Made by a program: the position numbers and the translations under genes
In this document: positions 1-11,239 of the stretch, piece by piece
Layout: each line of letters opens with the position of its first letter
Position numbering within the stretch: position 1 is the first letter of the stretch
From: Agrypnia vestita
Lineage: Eukaryota; Arthropoda; Insecta; Trichoptera; Phryganeidae
Length of the DNA: 64,000 bases
Reading direction: 5' to 3'
NCBI GenBank assembly: GCA_016648135.1
Contig: JADDOH010023117.1
Location: 186,001-250,000, forward strand
Notes under the pieces: generated by a model
What the model saw: only the letters and a program-made list of their open reading frames with translations
Told to the model about the DNA's origin: nothing
The model's database searches: none

Positions 1-606
1 TAATTAACGGATCAATTCTAACTGAGGGTGAGTGACAAATCGCCATGTGCTGAGTCTAGAAACAACTCAAAACCATTGTGTGTTAAGTTCGGTTAAAACG
101 AAAAAAATGGCTTGCGTAGGTACCTAGAGCAGTGTGTGGGTCGTGCGGTGTCAACAATGAAATAGCAGTTGTAGGTCAGATATATAGTGCTTGAGCTCTC
201 GGTGGGCGGTGATACGGTTCTCTGAAAGCTAAGGTGACATCAATAGACGGATTAATGTGATAATAGTGATGTCTTTACAAAATATGAAGTGTACAGAATA
301 TAATACATAAATAAAAAATGTAATAAAGTATTGTAATGACCACTCTATTATTTGATTGTAAATTAATATCTAGGACTAAATACAGTAGACTACTGTGTAC
401 ATCTGAAGTTACATTAACAGGGTTGTAGATTAACCAGGACAGTAAAATATACTGTTTTTTTTTTTTTTGAAGTTCTTTACAAAATGTAAAACTCGCGAAA
501 TTATCCCGAATCACAAAATTTTGGTAAACCCTGTCAATAGCATATTTATTTTGACACAAGTGGGAAAGCGCACTGAAAGTTCAATTTTTAAGGTAAATAT
601 ACACCT
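1..606. other. No gene identified; possible exon edge at the window start
   Basis: The first 26 bases are open in one frame and are followed by GTGAGT, a good donor motif, so an exon of the left-hand plus-strand gene might end here. In that frame it would leave phase 1, which does not match the phase 0 of the candidate last exons at 2570 and 9554. I therefore do not call it. The rest is AT-rich with no recognisable coding. Confidence 0.2.
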
Positions 607-607
607 A

Positions 608-746
608 AAGCCCGGTTGTTTCAAGTTGGATTAAAATAAAAGTTCATTTAAAGTATAGATTTTTATGGAAACAGATTTTTTTATTGATTAAAGAATGCAA
701 AAATCTATGCTTTAAACAAACTTTCAACTTGAAACAGCCGGCCCTA
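608..746. repeat. Palindromic MITE, family A, copy 1
   Basis: About 140 bp with inverted ends reading CCCGGTTGTTTCAAGTTGGA and its complement. The arms continue inward through an AAAGT-TTTAAA-ATAGATTTTT block. Other copies are at 40225-40305 (half), 45875-45993 and 62451-62596. It is non-coding and its transposase source is unknown. Confidence 0.8.
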
Positions 747-954
747 AAAAGCGGTGTATTTTGAACTTTTTTATTTTATATGCTCAATATTATCACTCTT
801 TCAAGATGAATGTGACAGGTAATCTTTGTGTAATAAATAACAAGTGAACATGATAGTTTGTCGTATATGCTGTGATAATTGCTAGAGTGAAAATTTACGA
901 TAGAAAGAGATGACGATATGATTATTGTCGATGTTAACGCACCAATGGAATATT

Positions 955-1482
955 CAGGGTGTACCAGAGCTAGCAGCAGAAACTTGGCAGGTAGATTCCT
1001 GACTTTATTATGAGTCTAAAATGTTCAAGCAACCATGACCTAATATCAATAGTTATGGAAATATACAATATCAAAGTTTGCATTTTTTTTTCAATATTTC
1101 TTACTTATTTCTTGCAAGAAGTTGAAATATCATTACAGTAACTTATGTTGATTACGAAAAATTGATTCGCTTTAGTACAAATTCAATAAAATTATAAAAA
1201 CCTTGCAAAAATTGAAAAAAGTTATTTTTTACAAGGTTTTTATCATTTTATTTAAGTTGTATCGGAGCAAATGAATTTTTCATAATCGATATAAGTTACT
1301 GTAATGATAGTTAAACTTTTTGCAAAAAATAAGACCGAAATATTGAAGAAAAAATGCAAACATTGATATTACATATCTCCATAACTATTGATATTAGGCG
1401 ATGGTTGCTTGAACATTTTAGACTCATAACATAGGCAGGAATCTACCAGCCAAGTTTCTGCTGCTAGCTCTGGTACACCCTG
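955..1482. repeat. Foldback element, family B, copy 1
   Basis: Ends are CAGGGTGTACCAGAGCTAGC and its complement, with arms of roughly 240 bp that mirror each other almost throughout. The arms hold the family hallmark blocks (a TTCAAGCAACCATGACCTAA block, then AATATCAATAGTTATGG). Copies at 11131 and 58122 are bordered by TA on both sides, so a Tc1/mariner-type mover is likely. No protein is encoded. Confidence 0.85.
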
Positions 1483-2256
1483 TATATGGGAACATCGAGG
1501 CACGCCGATCGACTGCTTATATCAAAACGTTTCCTTATTTGACTTATGACAAATGCTTGTGTTTTATTTGAGTCGTCGCATTCTTATTATTTTTTGTCTA
1601 GAATTTAAAAAAACTCAACATTTCTGCAATCTTTTTTTAATCATAATGCATCTTTTAATATGATTATTGAAAAATGATGTGTTTAGATGCCCACACATAC
1701 TTTATTCCAAAGCGTTATCAAAGTTTATTTTCAAGTGTTTATAGTAAGCCTGAGAGCAAGTGATTGCGATAAATGGTAATGTTTTCCCGGCGCATTTAAA
1801 TGTCCAAACTATCCAGCTAATTGTGGATATTGAAGTCTGTTGATATCCGTGGCTTTAAATATTCCAAATTGTATGAACAGTTTGACTTCATTAATATATC
1901 GAGTCTGCACCGTGTTTAATTTATTCTGATTTTCTTTAAGTTATTTATGTTTATTCCTTTTTAGTCCGGGACTCTGTTCAACTGAACCATTTTTAGACTC
2001 AATTAAAAACTAAGGTTGAAATTATGCATGACGTGTGTAGAGATTTCAAAGGATTAATTATTTGTCATATAATGATGTTTATAAGATGTGGTGTCTTTTC
2101 GATAACCCAATCTCTCATTCTTTTGAATCACTTTGCCTTGTAAATCAGGCTTTATTATCGAGGGATAGCAACAATGAATCATTTTAGGAAGGAGAGGCAT
2201 TTATCATACTGCTAGGTGTCACTATAGTGCATTATTGTACAATTTAAAAAAAAAAT
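1483..2256. other. No feature seen
   Basis: AT-rich sequence between repeats. No open frame with exon-like composition and no repeat shared with the rest of the window was recognised. It may be intronic to the plus-strand gene ending at 2611. Confidence 0.4.
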
Positions 2257-2497
2257 TGAACCTCGACTAACAGATTAAAATGACTAATAAAAAAAATAAA
2301 AGGGATCAGAAAAAAATGTTGGAAAAGTTGTCAAAGCTCGAGAAAATAAAGTTGCATATACAGAGTTTTATTACTACAATGCAAAGTAGAATCTGTAATA
2401 GAATATCTTTTATTATTATTGAATCGTATGTGATAAAAAGTGGTCAAAATAGAAAATTTAGTAATTGAATACGGTTCAGTTAGTCGAGGTTTTACTG
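2257..2497. repeat. Short inverted-repeat element with pogo/Tigger-like tips
   Basis: AACCTCGACTAAC at the left is mirrored by GTTAGTCGAGGTTTTACTG at the right, about 240 bp apart. Tips of the form CAGTAAAACCTCG recur at 16665-16687 (one tip), 20946-21437 (both tips) and 54342-54400 (one tip). Such tips are typical of pogo/Tigger-related non-autonomous elements. The left tip here is incomplete. Confidence 0.5.
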
Positions 2498-2569
2498 TGT
2501 CCATCGGAATTCTACAAAATTGTTTTGGGAACAAGTGTGGAGCTGATATTCTGCGATTATATTTTGCAG

Positions 2570-2611
2570 GAATCGTTTGACGAGGAAGATGAAGAATCGT
2601 CGGACGATTAA
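2570..2611 (+). CDS. Candidate terminal exon A: acidic C-terminus of an unidentified protein
   Basis: A TATATTTTGCAG acceptor is followed by 13 codons and a TAA stop. In phase 0 they encode ESFDEEDEESSDD, an acidic serine tail of the kind common in nuclear or RNA-binding proteins. The following GC-rich stretch looks like 3' UTR, with AATAAA at 3341-3346. A second candidate last exon in the same phase and with the same acidic-serine character is at 9554-9727, so the two may be alternative ends of one gene whose upstream exons lie left of the window. A second frame (+1) is also open for about 75 codons through this exon. I prefer phase 0 because both exons then give similar tails, but the call rests on a very short peptide. 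Confidence 0.4.
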   Translation, partial: ESFDEEDEESSDD

Positions 2612-3346
2612 GGGGCGGGACGCGTTAGGGAGCAGCTCCACCTTCCTCCCGTGTAACTTTACCAACCTGCGCAGCCACAGACCCAATAGTCACGTATCCA
2701 TATCACCAGCCCTCACTGCCCACGCCTGTAGCCCGTACAACCAATCGATAGCAGTTCATTTGTGTAGGAAATTGTTTGCAACCAAACTGGTCTTGCAATA
2801 AGCGCTGCATTTATTATTTTTATATATCACTCACTGAATATGAGACACTTATTTATATTTAATACAGTTAGCGTATAATTAATCTGTGATTTTATTGAAT
2901 TTGTTCTAAATGTAACAATGATAAATAATGTATTTACACTTCAATTAACTTCATATCTTGCGCTAGAAAATGCCAACTGTAATGTTGAAGAGTAATATTA
3001 AACTGACACTAAGATCATATTCTTATACTGACGTGTGGTTCAGTAATTAGGATGTGTGGCCATCCCGTCTCACAGCAGAAGGGCTTTGAGTTAGTTTAAG
3101 GATTTGGTTGTCACTGGCAAGTACTACATCCGTGATAGCAGTAGGTGTCTCATATTCAGAGTGATCTAACTCCAATTAAGAATTGTTGAGCTGCTAGTGG
3201 ATTTTTATCTTGTCTCGGTATAATGAATTACTGTACTGTAGTACTCCAGAAGAATCATAATCGTCGAGTCTGAAGTGCATAATCATTTGAACTGGTTTCA
3301 ATTAGTGACCCAGCCCAGCAGCTTGGATGCAGTAATTCAGAATAAA
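2612..3346 (+). other. Probable 3' UTR of terminal exon A, ending at an AATAAA signal
   Basis: The stop at 2609-2611 is followed by about 190 GC-richer bases and then AT-rich sequence. The first canonical AATAAA on this strand that I see is at 3341-3346. Assignment depends on exon A being real. Confidence 0.3.
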
Positions 3347-3753
3347 ATTGTATGTATAGGAATGTCTGAGCATATCTTATGGCCTAAATATTGTAATGTA
3401 ATTAATGCCTTTTAAATGAGAATCATTTTTAAGGAATTTTTATTTTGATATAAAAAATATATCGATAAATGTTTTAGCTTTTAACCGGTTCCATTTTTTT
3501 TACTTGGTCAATATCATTTACTTAAGTAAAGTTCAAATCGGAAAAGTAATTTTCTATAATCTAAATACCTAAAACAGACACTTGACATATTTTATATTAA
3601 TTTCAAACATTATCCCCTTAATCCTGACCTGAAATATGCTTTTACTCATAAAGGTGGTGTTGTATAGTTTTCTAAATATCTGTAGATTAAATCAATTTGT
3701 TTACCATTGAGGTTAAAAAAGCAAAAGTAATTTTGTTAGAATGTTAAAAAATA

Positions 3754-5037
3754 TTAGGTCCTTACATATGAAATTGACGTTTTTCCGTACTGGCAAATTT
3801 GATCTCAAATATCTTCTCATTGGTTAGGAATTCCAAATCTAAATTTATACAGCTATTTACTCATGTATTTGTGTTTTGAAAATTATAATTCATTTGTTTT
3901 TTCCTCAATTGTTTTTTTCTTTGCGTCACTCAGTTTATAAAATGAAAAACTTGAAATATCGCGTTATTAACGAGTACGAGTTCCACCGTGGCACCAGTGC
4001 TGCAGAAACGGCTCGAAGGATTAATGATGTGTATGGCGACGGTGCCGCAAAAGAAAACACAGTGCGTTTTTGGTTCCAACGTTTTCGTTCTGGAAATTTC
4101 GACCTGCAGAACAAGCCCCGTGGACGGCCGGAGACCAAAGTTGATAATGAAGAATTGAAGGCTATTGTGGAAGCGGATCCATCGCAAACCACATCCGGTT
4201 AGCTGCAGGCTGCGGTGTTAGTGATAAAACTGTTTTAATCCACTTGAAGCAAATTGGTAAGGTGAAAAAGCTTGAAAGGTGGGTACCTCACTAATTGAGT
4301 GAAGCAAATCAACAAACGCGCGTTGATTGCTGCGTTGCATTACTCAACCGGCACAATAATGAAGGGATTTTAAATCGAATCATTACCTGTGATGAAAAGT
4401 GGATCCTGTACGATAATCGGAAGCGCTCATCGCAATGGCTGAAACCTGCCGAACCAGCCAAACCATGCCCCAAGCGAAAATTGACTCCAAAAATGTTACT
4501 TGTGAGCGTTTGGTGGACTAGTGCTGGTGTCGTTCACTACAGCTTTCTTAAATCTGGCCAGACGATTACGGCAGATGTCTATTGTCAGCAACTGCAAACC
4601 ATGATGGAAAAGCTAGCTGCTAAACACCCGAGGCTGGTTAATCGCTCTAGGCCACTGCTGCTTCATGATAACGCTAGACCACACACTGCACAACAGACGG
4701 CTACCAAATTAGAGGAGCTTCAATTGGAATGTCTAAGACATCCACCGTACTCTCCGGACCTTGCCCCAACAGATTACCATTTTTTTCGAAATTTGGATAA
4801 CTTCTTGCAAAGGAAAAAATTCAACTCCGATGGGGCAGTCAAAACCGCCTTCAAAGATTTTATTGATTCCCGTCCGAATGGTTTTTATAGTAAAGGGATC
4901 GATGAACTACCTATGAGATGGCAAAAGTGCATAGATAGCAATGGTACATACTTTGATTAAATAAATATATTATAATAAAAAAAATCGGCTTTATGTTCCT
5001 CCCATACTAAACGTCAATTTCATATGTAAGGACCTAA
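3754..5037 (+). mobile_element. Mariner transposon, full length but inactivated
   Basis: Terminal inverted repeats begin TTAGGTCCTTACATATGAAA and extend about 28 bp; they are bordered by TA duplications at 3752-3753 and 5038-5039. At 1284 bp with one transposase frame, size and layout are those of a mariner (Tc1/mariner superfamily). It sits between the two candidate last exons of the left-hand gene. The transposase is broken (see the next entry), so it could move only with help from another copy. Confidence 0.95.
3942..4960 (+). pseudogene. Mariner transposase, disrupted (D,D34D)
   Basis: The ATG at 3942 opens an N-terminal helix-turn-helix region (ETARRINDVYG, then VRFWFQRFRSG). An in-frame TAG at 4200-4202 lies beside an indel; the frame resumes one register over at GVSDKTVLIHLKQIGKVKKL. 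A second nonsense codon, TAA at 4292-4294, replaces the Glu of the usual WVPHEL motif. The frame is then open from 4295 to the TAA at 4958-4960. All three catalytic aspartates survive: TCDEKW, LLLHDNARPH and YSPDLAPTDYHFF, with 34 residues between the second and third. Total length matches the family norm of about 345 residues. Sequence is close to Hsmar1-like and mellifera-type mariners, a judgement from memory of the family rather than from an alignment. Confidence 0.93.
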
Positions 5038-5039
5038 TA

Positions 5040-6839
5040 TTCAACTGCAAAGTTACTATTATTTATTTCATTCCATACATTGTATCATTTTCCTGATTGG
5101 CAAGTTAAACATGTGTATGTAAGATATTGTTTCATTATTATGCTTTATGTTAGCACATTCCTCTTATTACTTGCTCATTCTTTTAACACTATAATCAAAA
5201 GCTAATATTATTTTATATTTAAAATAACTATTTTGAATGCATTCTGTAAGGTGGAAATATACATGATTAGTTTTTAGTGAGTGCATGTTGTGATATATCT
5301 AATCTCCCGAGTGTTATAAATTTATTTATAGTTTAGTCTGACAGCAAAACCCAATGCTGTTGACTGTCGAGTTTATCTACCTTTATAGCATGTTAAGGCT
5401 TAGTTTGAAGGAAGTGATAAATTTAAATATTCCCATTTTCTATTAGTGTTATTTTTCAATTTTCCTTTGTTTTTTTTTTTATTATTAAGGTTTTCACGGT
5501 GTAAAACGTTTTCTTCCATTAGGCTCATTTTCCGTGATAATTCGATAACTAATCACAATTGCCTAAATTTTTTTACTTAGGACGCGGCATGTAATGCAAT
5601 ATCCTTATAAAAGTTACGGTGCTAACGGCATAGTATTTATACAATACATGTGCCAATATTTTTACAGTAATAATAGATGTACTCTTATGCACTTAAAGGA
5701 GCGAGAATCTATTTCGGAAGTCTGAAACGTGAATTATTGAGATTATTGAAAACGAAAAAGAAAGAATTTTTTAATATATATATTTACATAAAAAGAAAAT
5801 GACACAATTGAGAAATGTGTTCAAACCATCGAGTAAAATAAGTTAAATAGTAATCGCATAAAAATTAAGGAAAATTCTTGATAAATTGACACAAAAATAT
5901 AATTTTAACACTTTATTAAAAAACTGGCCATTAATAATTTTTAATAATATTTTGTACATAAGCGCAATAACCCAGTGCACGGAGTGAATTGGTTGAATGA
6001 AATTTATAACCATGTGTGAATGTTGAATGCGTCAAACATTGATATCGCTTCCCTTAGTTGTTTTAAATATATTTTAGTTTTATGCTTCGTGGTCAATTCA
6101 TAACTCATCCACCCAAATATATTATAAAAAATAAAATATATATTTAAAAATCTCAAAAGGAAAAAATATGTTTATATAATATGTGATACCAAATTTTCAA
6201 ATTAACAGAGTAAATTATTTTATGTAATGCCTGACATTTAGAAATTTTGAGCTGCATGTTTTATATAAAAGGAAAATATTTTGCTATGATAATTTTAATA
6301 TGAAACAATTTAAAAAAAAGCCATGATAAAATCTTAATTTCAAAATTTTGTTAAGTAAATTCATCAAAATTTATTCATAGAAAGAATAATATCAATTCCA
6401 ACACATTTTAGTGTGTGATTTGGTATCATATTCATTTTTTACATCCATTGAGTAAAGTTCGTTTCCTTATTATATTGAGTCATACATCAAAGGTATATTT
6501 CAATATACTGTTTTTAAAAATTCTTAAAGATTGTATTTTGATATTTTATAAATTGCTACTATGGTATTGTGGCTTTAATAAAATCTCCTTCAAAATTCTG
6601 GTGTTGGTTTATTTGTACTTAAGTATTTCCCTGTACGTATTTATTTACGCTAATAATATATTGCATTCTTCAGTCACTCACACCTCTCTACTAGTAATAC
6701 AAAAATACACTGCCTAAATCTGGAAAATGTGAGTTCTGGAATGATTCTATAAGCAGGTGGATTCAATTTGAAAGTTACCAATTGACATTATGACAGTTTA
6801 TAGTACATATATATTTTTTATTATTATTATTTGATTGGC
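5040..6839. other. No feature seen
   Basis: AT-rich DNA downstream of the mariner. There is an open frame at 6415-6717, but its residues are dominated by AT-rich codons and there are no motifs or flanking splice signals that support coding. Confidence 0.45.
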
Positions 6840-7262
6840 AGCTATTGCTCAAAGGGCCTGTATTGTGTGCCTCTTAGTGTAATAAGTATCTAAAGTATTC
6901 TTGAACCCTTCTTGACCGAACTGGTAGATACAATTTCCTCCGGTAAACTGTTCCGGGCATCCACCGCTCTGTTGATCAGGAAGTGTTTCCTTGGATTCAA
7001 GGAAAAGGATGTCTTATTTGGTTTCAGGTGGTGTCCTCTCAGTTGTGAATTGTGATTCAGCATGAAGAAATATTCAAAATCTGAGACATACAAAATCTTG
7101 AACGGCTATCCGTTCAAGATTTTGTATGTCTCAATCAGATCTCCGCGATTACGACATTGCACGTCTTCGCACATTTTCAAGTAGTTTAATGTCTTTAATG
7201 AAATATGGATTCCAGATTTGAAATCCATACTCCAGGATCGGCCTCACGTAGGTTTTATATAT
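6840..7262 (-). pseudogene. 3' remnant of a non-LTR retrotransposon reverse transcriptase
   Basis: On the minus strand, 7262 to 7180 reads TYVRPILEYGFQIWNPY followed by a V-RRAM segment. Further on, 7010-6900 reads SLNPRKHFLINRAVDARNSLPEEI. These are the C-terminal signatures of CR1/Jockey-type reverse transcriptase ORFs. Stops and frame changes separate the parts. A similar remnant lies at 54799-55230. A 50-bp perfect palindrome (7083-7132) interrupts it. Confidence 0.75.
7083..7132. repeat. Perfect 23-bp inverted repeat with a 4-base loop
   Basis: GAGACATACAAAATCTTGAA at 7083 runs into CGG, loop CTAT, then the exact complement. It lies inside the reverse-transcriptase remnant at the point where the frame is lost. 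A local inverted duplication of the retrotransposon sequence would explain it. Confidence 0.9.
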
Positions 7263-8348
7263 CTCAATAAAAACCTGGACGCTTACGTGATGAAATGATT
7301 TTTTGGTTAGGTAGAGGGTAGAGTTAGCTCATATATATATATAATTTTTTTTTAATAAATCAAACTACACACAATCAAGTATTGTTTTTATTACACAGCA
7401 CATTAACAGCAGCTTGCGTCTTCTGATACTCCTTTTCATGTTTGGCTCAAAATATTCATGATATCTTACATTCGAAGACTGACTGATGAATTTTTATTTT
7501 ACCGAGTACCCAGCACTCAGATCCACACAACTGAACCGGTCTCAGAAGTAATTGTTTATGTTAGTTTTCCAGGTCAGCAAACGGGTTCCAGATGAAATAA
7601 TACAAAGTCTGGTTTATATGAAAAAATTAATTTTAACAAAAATATTTGTTATTCAAGTTTTATAAAAATCGCCCTAGCTACAAGAACATTATTAATTTAC
7701 TTTTCACATCTAGAACAGTATGAGTTTGAACCATAACTCTAAAAGATAATATTTTTTGCATCGTAAAACTATTTGAAAAAAAGAAAACACAATATCTAGG
7801 GCGGTGTCATTTAGGGGCCATAAACTACATGGAACCTTTTTCCAATATATCTGTGGAAAAAGGAACAACAGAATAAGTAAAGAAATGCAGGTTTTCAGGA
7901 GAGTCAAAATAAAATTCTTAAAGCCTTTGTTATTTTCATTTGATTTTTACACTAGTAGTTTTTTTTGCACAAAAATGTTAAACCAGGAGGACTAATGTCC
8001 TTTCTTGCTAAATTTTTCAAATAATCGTGTCATTAGTAAGTACTTTTTCAAAAAATTTAAAAATAACATCTCATTTTATTTATTTCTAATTTTTCCTTGC
8101 TAGATATGTATCTAAAGAACTCTGCATACCGAACTCAAGACTCAATCTTATTGACTCACTCGGTTGTTTCTTTCGCCCACTGATATAACCTGTAAAAAAG
8201 GCCCTCTCTTCATTATTTAACAAGTTTTAGAAAAGTTCTGTTCCGTCTCGAAGATTCTGCAGCGACTAATTTGACTGTATTCAGATGTGCTGGTTAAAGT
8301 TAAGAGTTTATTTATATCTGTAGCACTTTCACTTTGGCAATATTTTGG
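7263..8348. other. No feature seen
   Basis: AT-rich; short open frames only, with no motifs and no repeat partner recognised in the window. Confidence 0.4.
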
Positions 8349-8541
8349 CCGGCGCCGCACTGTGCAGATCTTCCGCCCTGTCTTTTCGGTCCCGGAACGT
8401 CGCTACATTTTTTTCCATACAATATGCGCTTATCAAACACACTGAGCGAACAATTAGTCGACCCATTTTTTGGGCTTTGCTGATTTTCCGGTGCCATTGG
8501 AAAAGACGCGGCGGAAGATGTGTGCAGTGTGGCGAAGGCCT
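8349..8541. repeat. Short foldback element
   Basis: Imperfect inverted arms of about 40 bp are seen at 8349-8390 and 8499-8540. Each carries a GGCC--CGCC-CACTG tip and an inner ATCTTCCGCC---GTCTTTTC block. Open frames on both strands through it are by-products of the symmetry. Confidence 0.6.
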
Positions 8542-9553
8542 TTAAGTACTCCTCAACATGTTTGACAAGAGATGGTAAGCATAACTGGCCAGATATTCCT
8601 TCGAATTATGCGTTTTCTGAACAAGAATGACTGGGTAAACTTTATTTTAATCAATCCGTTTAGAGTGCTAGTTGACATCCTTTTTTTAAGATTAATATGT
8701 TTTCAAACAGTCGTACAAATAAAATACGTAAGGGCCAAAATAATTTCTTTCACAAGCTGAAAAAAAAGTTTCCTTCGAGGACACGTATGTTTGCTGAGTA
8801 AATTAATCTGTAAATTTATCGTCCCATTGAGCTAAAATTAAGACACTGCAAATCTGCAGATAATGACTGCCACTTTTTTAAGAGATGTAGAAATGCAGAT
8901 AATATATTTTTAGACGAAAAAAGCACTATTCGCATGCAGAGCTCTAATTTAACAAAAAAACATTGGAAGTGTGAATAATTAAAATTAAAAAAAAACAAGG
9001 CTTATAAATGCTAAATACACTTCTTGAGATTGAGATATTGCCAAATCAAAATAAGTTTTAGAAGAAAATGTCAATTTTTCAATTGTTGTTTCATTATGCA
9101 GAAACATACCTGCTTGTAAATTTTTGAATCATGAATGATCAGCTGGGTAGTAATGGGTCTATCTGTAAAACACTCTTACATTCTTGTTTTTTTATTAAAA
9201 AAAGGGATGTAATGTTTCGATAGTCTATTTTTAAACAGAACTAAATACTTGCGCTTTGGAAATAGTACTGGCTTCCTGTCTCTGGTTAAACCCCTAACCA
9301 CACTTGATCACCAGGAGAACATCTTACCACTAAAGCAAAATTTGCATCTCCTTACATTGGTGTAATACTTTTCACACCTTCAAAAAAGCTTTTTATTTAT
9401 ATTTTATTTAACAGTGGGTTTGCTATTGTGGTATTATTTCAGATAGACCCCTTCATATTCCCGGTATTAAAAAAACTATAAAGAAAAAGAACAGAATATT
9501 TAGTGTTTTAAAAAAATTATTGTGTAAGACTTGACTTTAAAATTTATTTATAG
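8542..9553. other. No feature seen
   Basis: AT-rich and probably intronic to the plus-strand gene if exon B at 9554 is real. A minus-strand block at 9276-9354 faintly resembles a tRNA gene but was rejected. Confidence 0.35.
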
Positions 9554-9727
9554 GAGGGAGACGGTTCGGAAGAAAGTTCTGGCGAAGAGGAAGAGGAAGA
9601 ATCTCCTGCTATGCCCAAGGGAGCAGTTAGACGGAAGGGTGGCCGAGGTGGAAGGGGGGGAGCCCAGGGGGGCGGCGCAGGTGCGCCGGCAATGCCCTTC
9701 GGTCCCGCGGAGTGCAAGCAGCAGTAG
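9554..9727 (+). CDS. Candidate terminal exon B: acidic then RGG/Gly-rich C-terminus
   Basis: The acceptor TTATTTATAG is followed by 57 codons and a TAG stop. The first third is acidic and serine-rich (EGDGSEESSGEEEEESPAMP). The middle is basic and glycine-rich (VRRKGGRGGRGG, then a GGGAGAPAMP linker) and it ends CKQQ. RGG repeats usually bind RNA and are arginine-methylated; that is family knowledge, not proof here. The composition stands out sharply from the AT-rich surroundings. Phase 0 matches the candidate exon at 2570, so the two may be alternative last exons giving proteins with and without an RGG tail. I do not recognise the gene. The +1 frame is also open through this GC-rich patch but has no recognisable character. 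Confidence 0.6.
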   Translation, partial: EGDGSEESSGEEEEEESPAMPKGAVRRKGGRGGRGGAQGGGAGAPAMPFGPAECKQQ

Positions 9728-10734
9728 ACCACCGGCACCTTTTGCCGAGGGTTTGGAAAAGCTTTGGATAAATACATCACACAATTGTCAAAACTTTAAG
9801 CTAACAGCGCTGTCTTATGAGAGCTCCGGTATTGCATCGAATACATGAACTGTCAAATTATAGGCGCCAATAGTGAGACTAGATTCTATGTTTTTTTATT
9901 ATGATTTTTTTGGTTATATTTTAAGCTTATTTTATAACGCGCAGCTCCTTGAATATCTTTGTTGCATCAGAATCAATCAATCACAATCAATGTCAATCCA
10001 TATATCATTAATTATGAATAACCTCTGATTGAAAATATTAAATTAATTCAATTTCACTACAGTAAGCAAAGGAGAAAAAGGAAATTGGGAGAGTAGACGT
10101 TTATTCCATATATTGGTTTTGTTCCTAGAACTTTACGTTCCCATATATTTTGGGTTTTAATTTTTCCAGTATTCTTGCATATTTTACATAAAGTAGCGAG
10201 AACATAATATTTATATAACCAACCAGTGACATGTTTTTTAATTATTCTAATACCAATATCAAATATGTTTTATCACTGAAGCGAGGACCAATGTCATTTT
10301 ATCAGCTGTCTCAATACCCAAAAAATTTACAATTGATGATCTTACCATACAATGTGTCAACATTCTCTAAGTCTGTCATACTTTTTGTGTTTATCTTCCT
10401 CTGCCATTTTTAAATGAAATTCAGTTTCAAATATTTGTTGCGAGTGTTTGGTTCATTGAAAAATATGTTATTATGTAATTATATTTTTTAACAATTCTGT
10501 TTTGTTTGTTAATTTGAAGAACTTTGATGACAGAGCTGTTGGTAAATTGCAAAACAATAAAAATGTGTCACTTTTGTTGAGTAAAATTAGTGTATTTAAG
10601 TTTATAACCGCATTGGAAATTGATAATAAATTTTTGGAACTGATATTTGTATATTTTTTATCCCCAACCCTTTCATTGCACTGTCACGCTTTCTATGTCA
10701 GTGACATCAAACATTTTTCTTTGAAAGTTGAATG
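9728..10734 (+). other. Probable 3' UTR of terminal exon B
   Basis: AT-rich sequence without exon-like features between the TAG stop and the AATAAA at 10735. The open frame at 10502-10735 is read as UTR. Confidence 0.4.
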
Positions 10735-10740
10735 AATAAA
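10735..10740 (+). terminator. Candidate polyadenylation signal AATAAA
   Basis: AATAAA is followed within about 20 bases by a TGTGTTTTGATTT stretch, a typical GT/T-rich downstream element. It is the best poly(A) site in the 1 kb after exon B. Confidence 0.45.
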
Positions 10741-11130
10741 ATTAAAATGTGTTTTGATTTAAAACTGCTTTACAATTACAAAAATTGCCAAATGATTTGT
10801 TTTGATTTAAAACTGTTTAACACTACAAAATTTCTATACTATTTTCTCAAATAGCAATAAAAAAAAATCTATACAATTCTCTCCGATAATATCCATTTGT
10901 ACACAAATACGTACAAGGGATATCGTAAATAGGCATCCTTTACAATTCCATGAACGATGGTGTCTGGCGATAGTATGGGTAACTGATTACTTGAAAGTGC
11001 CGGCTAATCCATTTCATCTCATATTGTTGCATAAAAAAAATGTACATGACAATGGAACAAATCTAAATATGCAATAACTGACATAAAGCCATAAACTATT
11101 GAAACAGAAATATCAAGATAACTAACTATA

Positions 11131-11239
11131 CAGGGTGTCTCATAGCTAGTAGCAAAAACTTTAAAGGTGAACATTTTCGACTTATTGTCCAGGCAGGAAT
11201 CCACCTGTAACTTTTTGCTACTAGCTATGAGACACCCTG
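11131..11239. repeat. Foldback element, family B, copy 2 (109-bp deletion form)
   Basis: Only the outer ends remain: CAGGGTGTCTCATAGCTAGT and its complement, flanked by TA on both sides. The long inner arms are missing. This copy shows the TA target most clearly. Confidence 0.9.

Noticed and set aside
1..26. Exon edge with GTGAGT at 27
   Set aside because: Its phase does not match the downstream last exons and only 26 bases are visible.
9276..9354. Minus-strand block resembling a tRNA gene (GCTTTAGTGGTAAGATGTTC, then GGTT..AACC)
   Set aside because: There is an A-box-like start and a weak B-box-like element, but no proper anticodon arm, no paired acceptor stem and no intact B box. At most a decayed SINE head.
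9531..9848. 105-codon +1-frame ORF across terminal exon B
   Set aside because: It ignores the acceptor at 9553 and gives a low-complexity Arg/Pro-rich reading; the phase 0 acidic-RGG reading is more protein-like.
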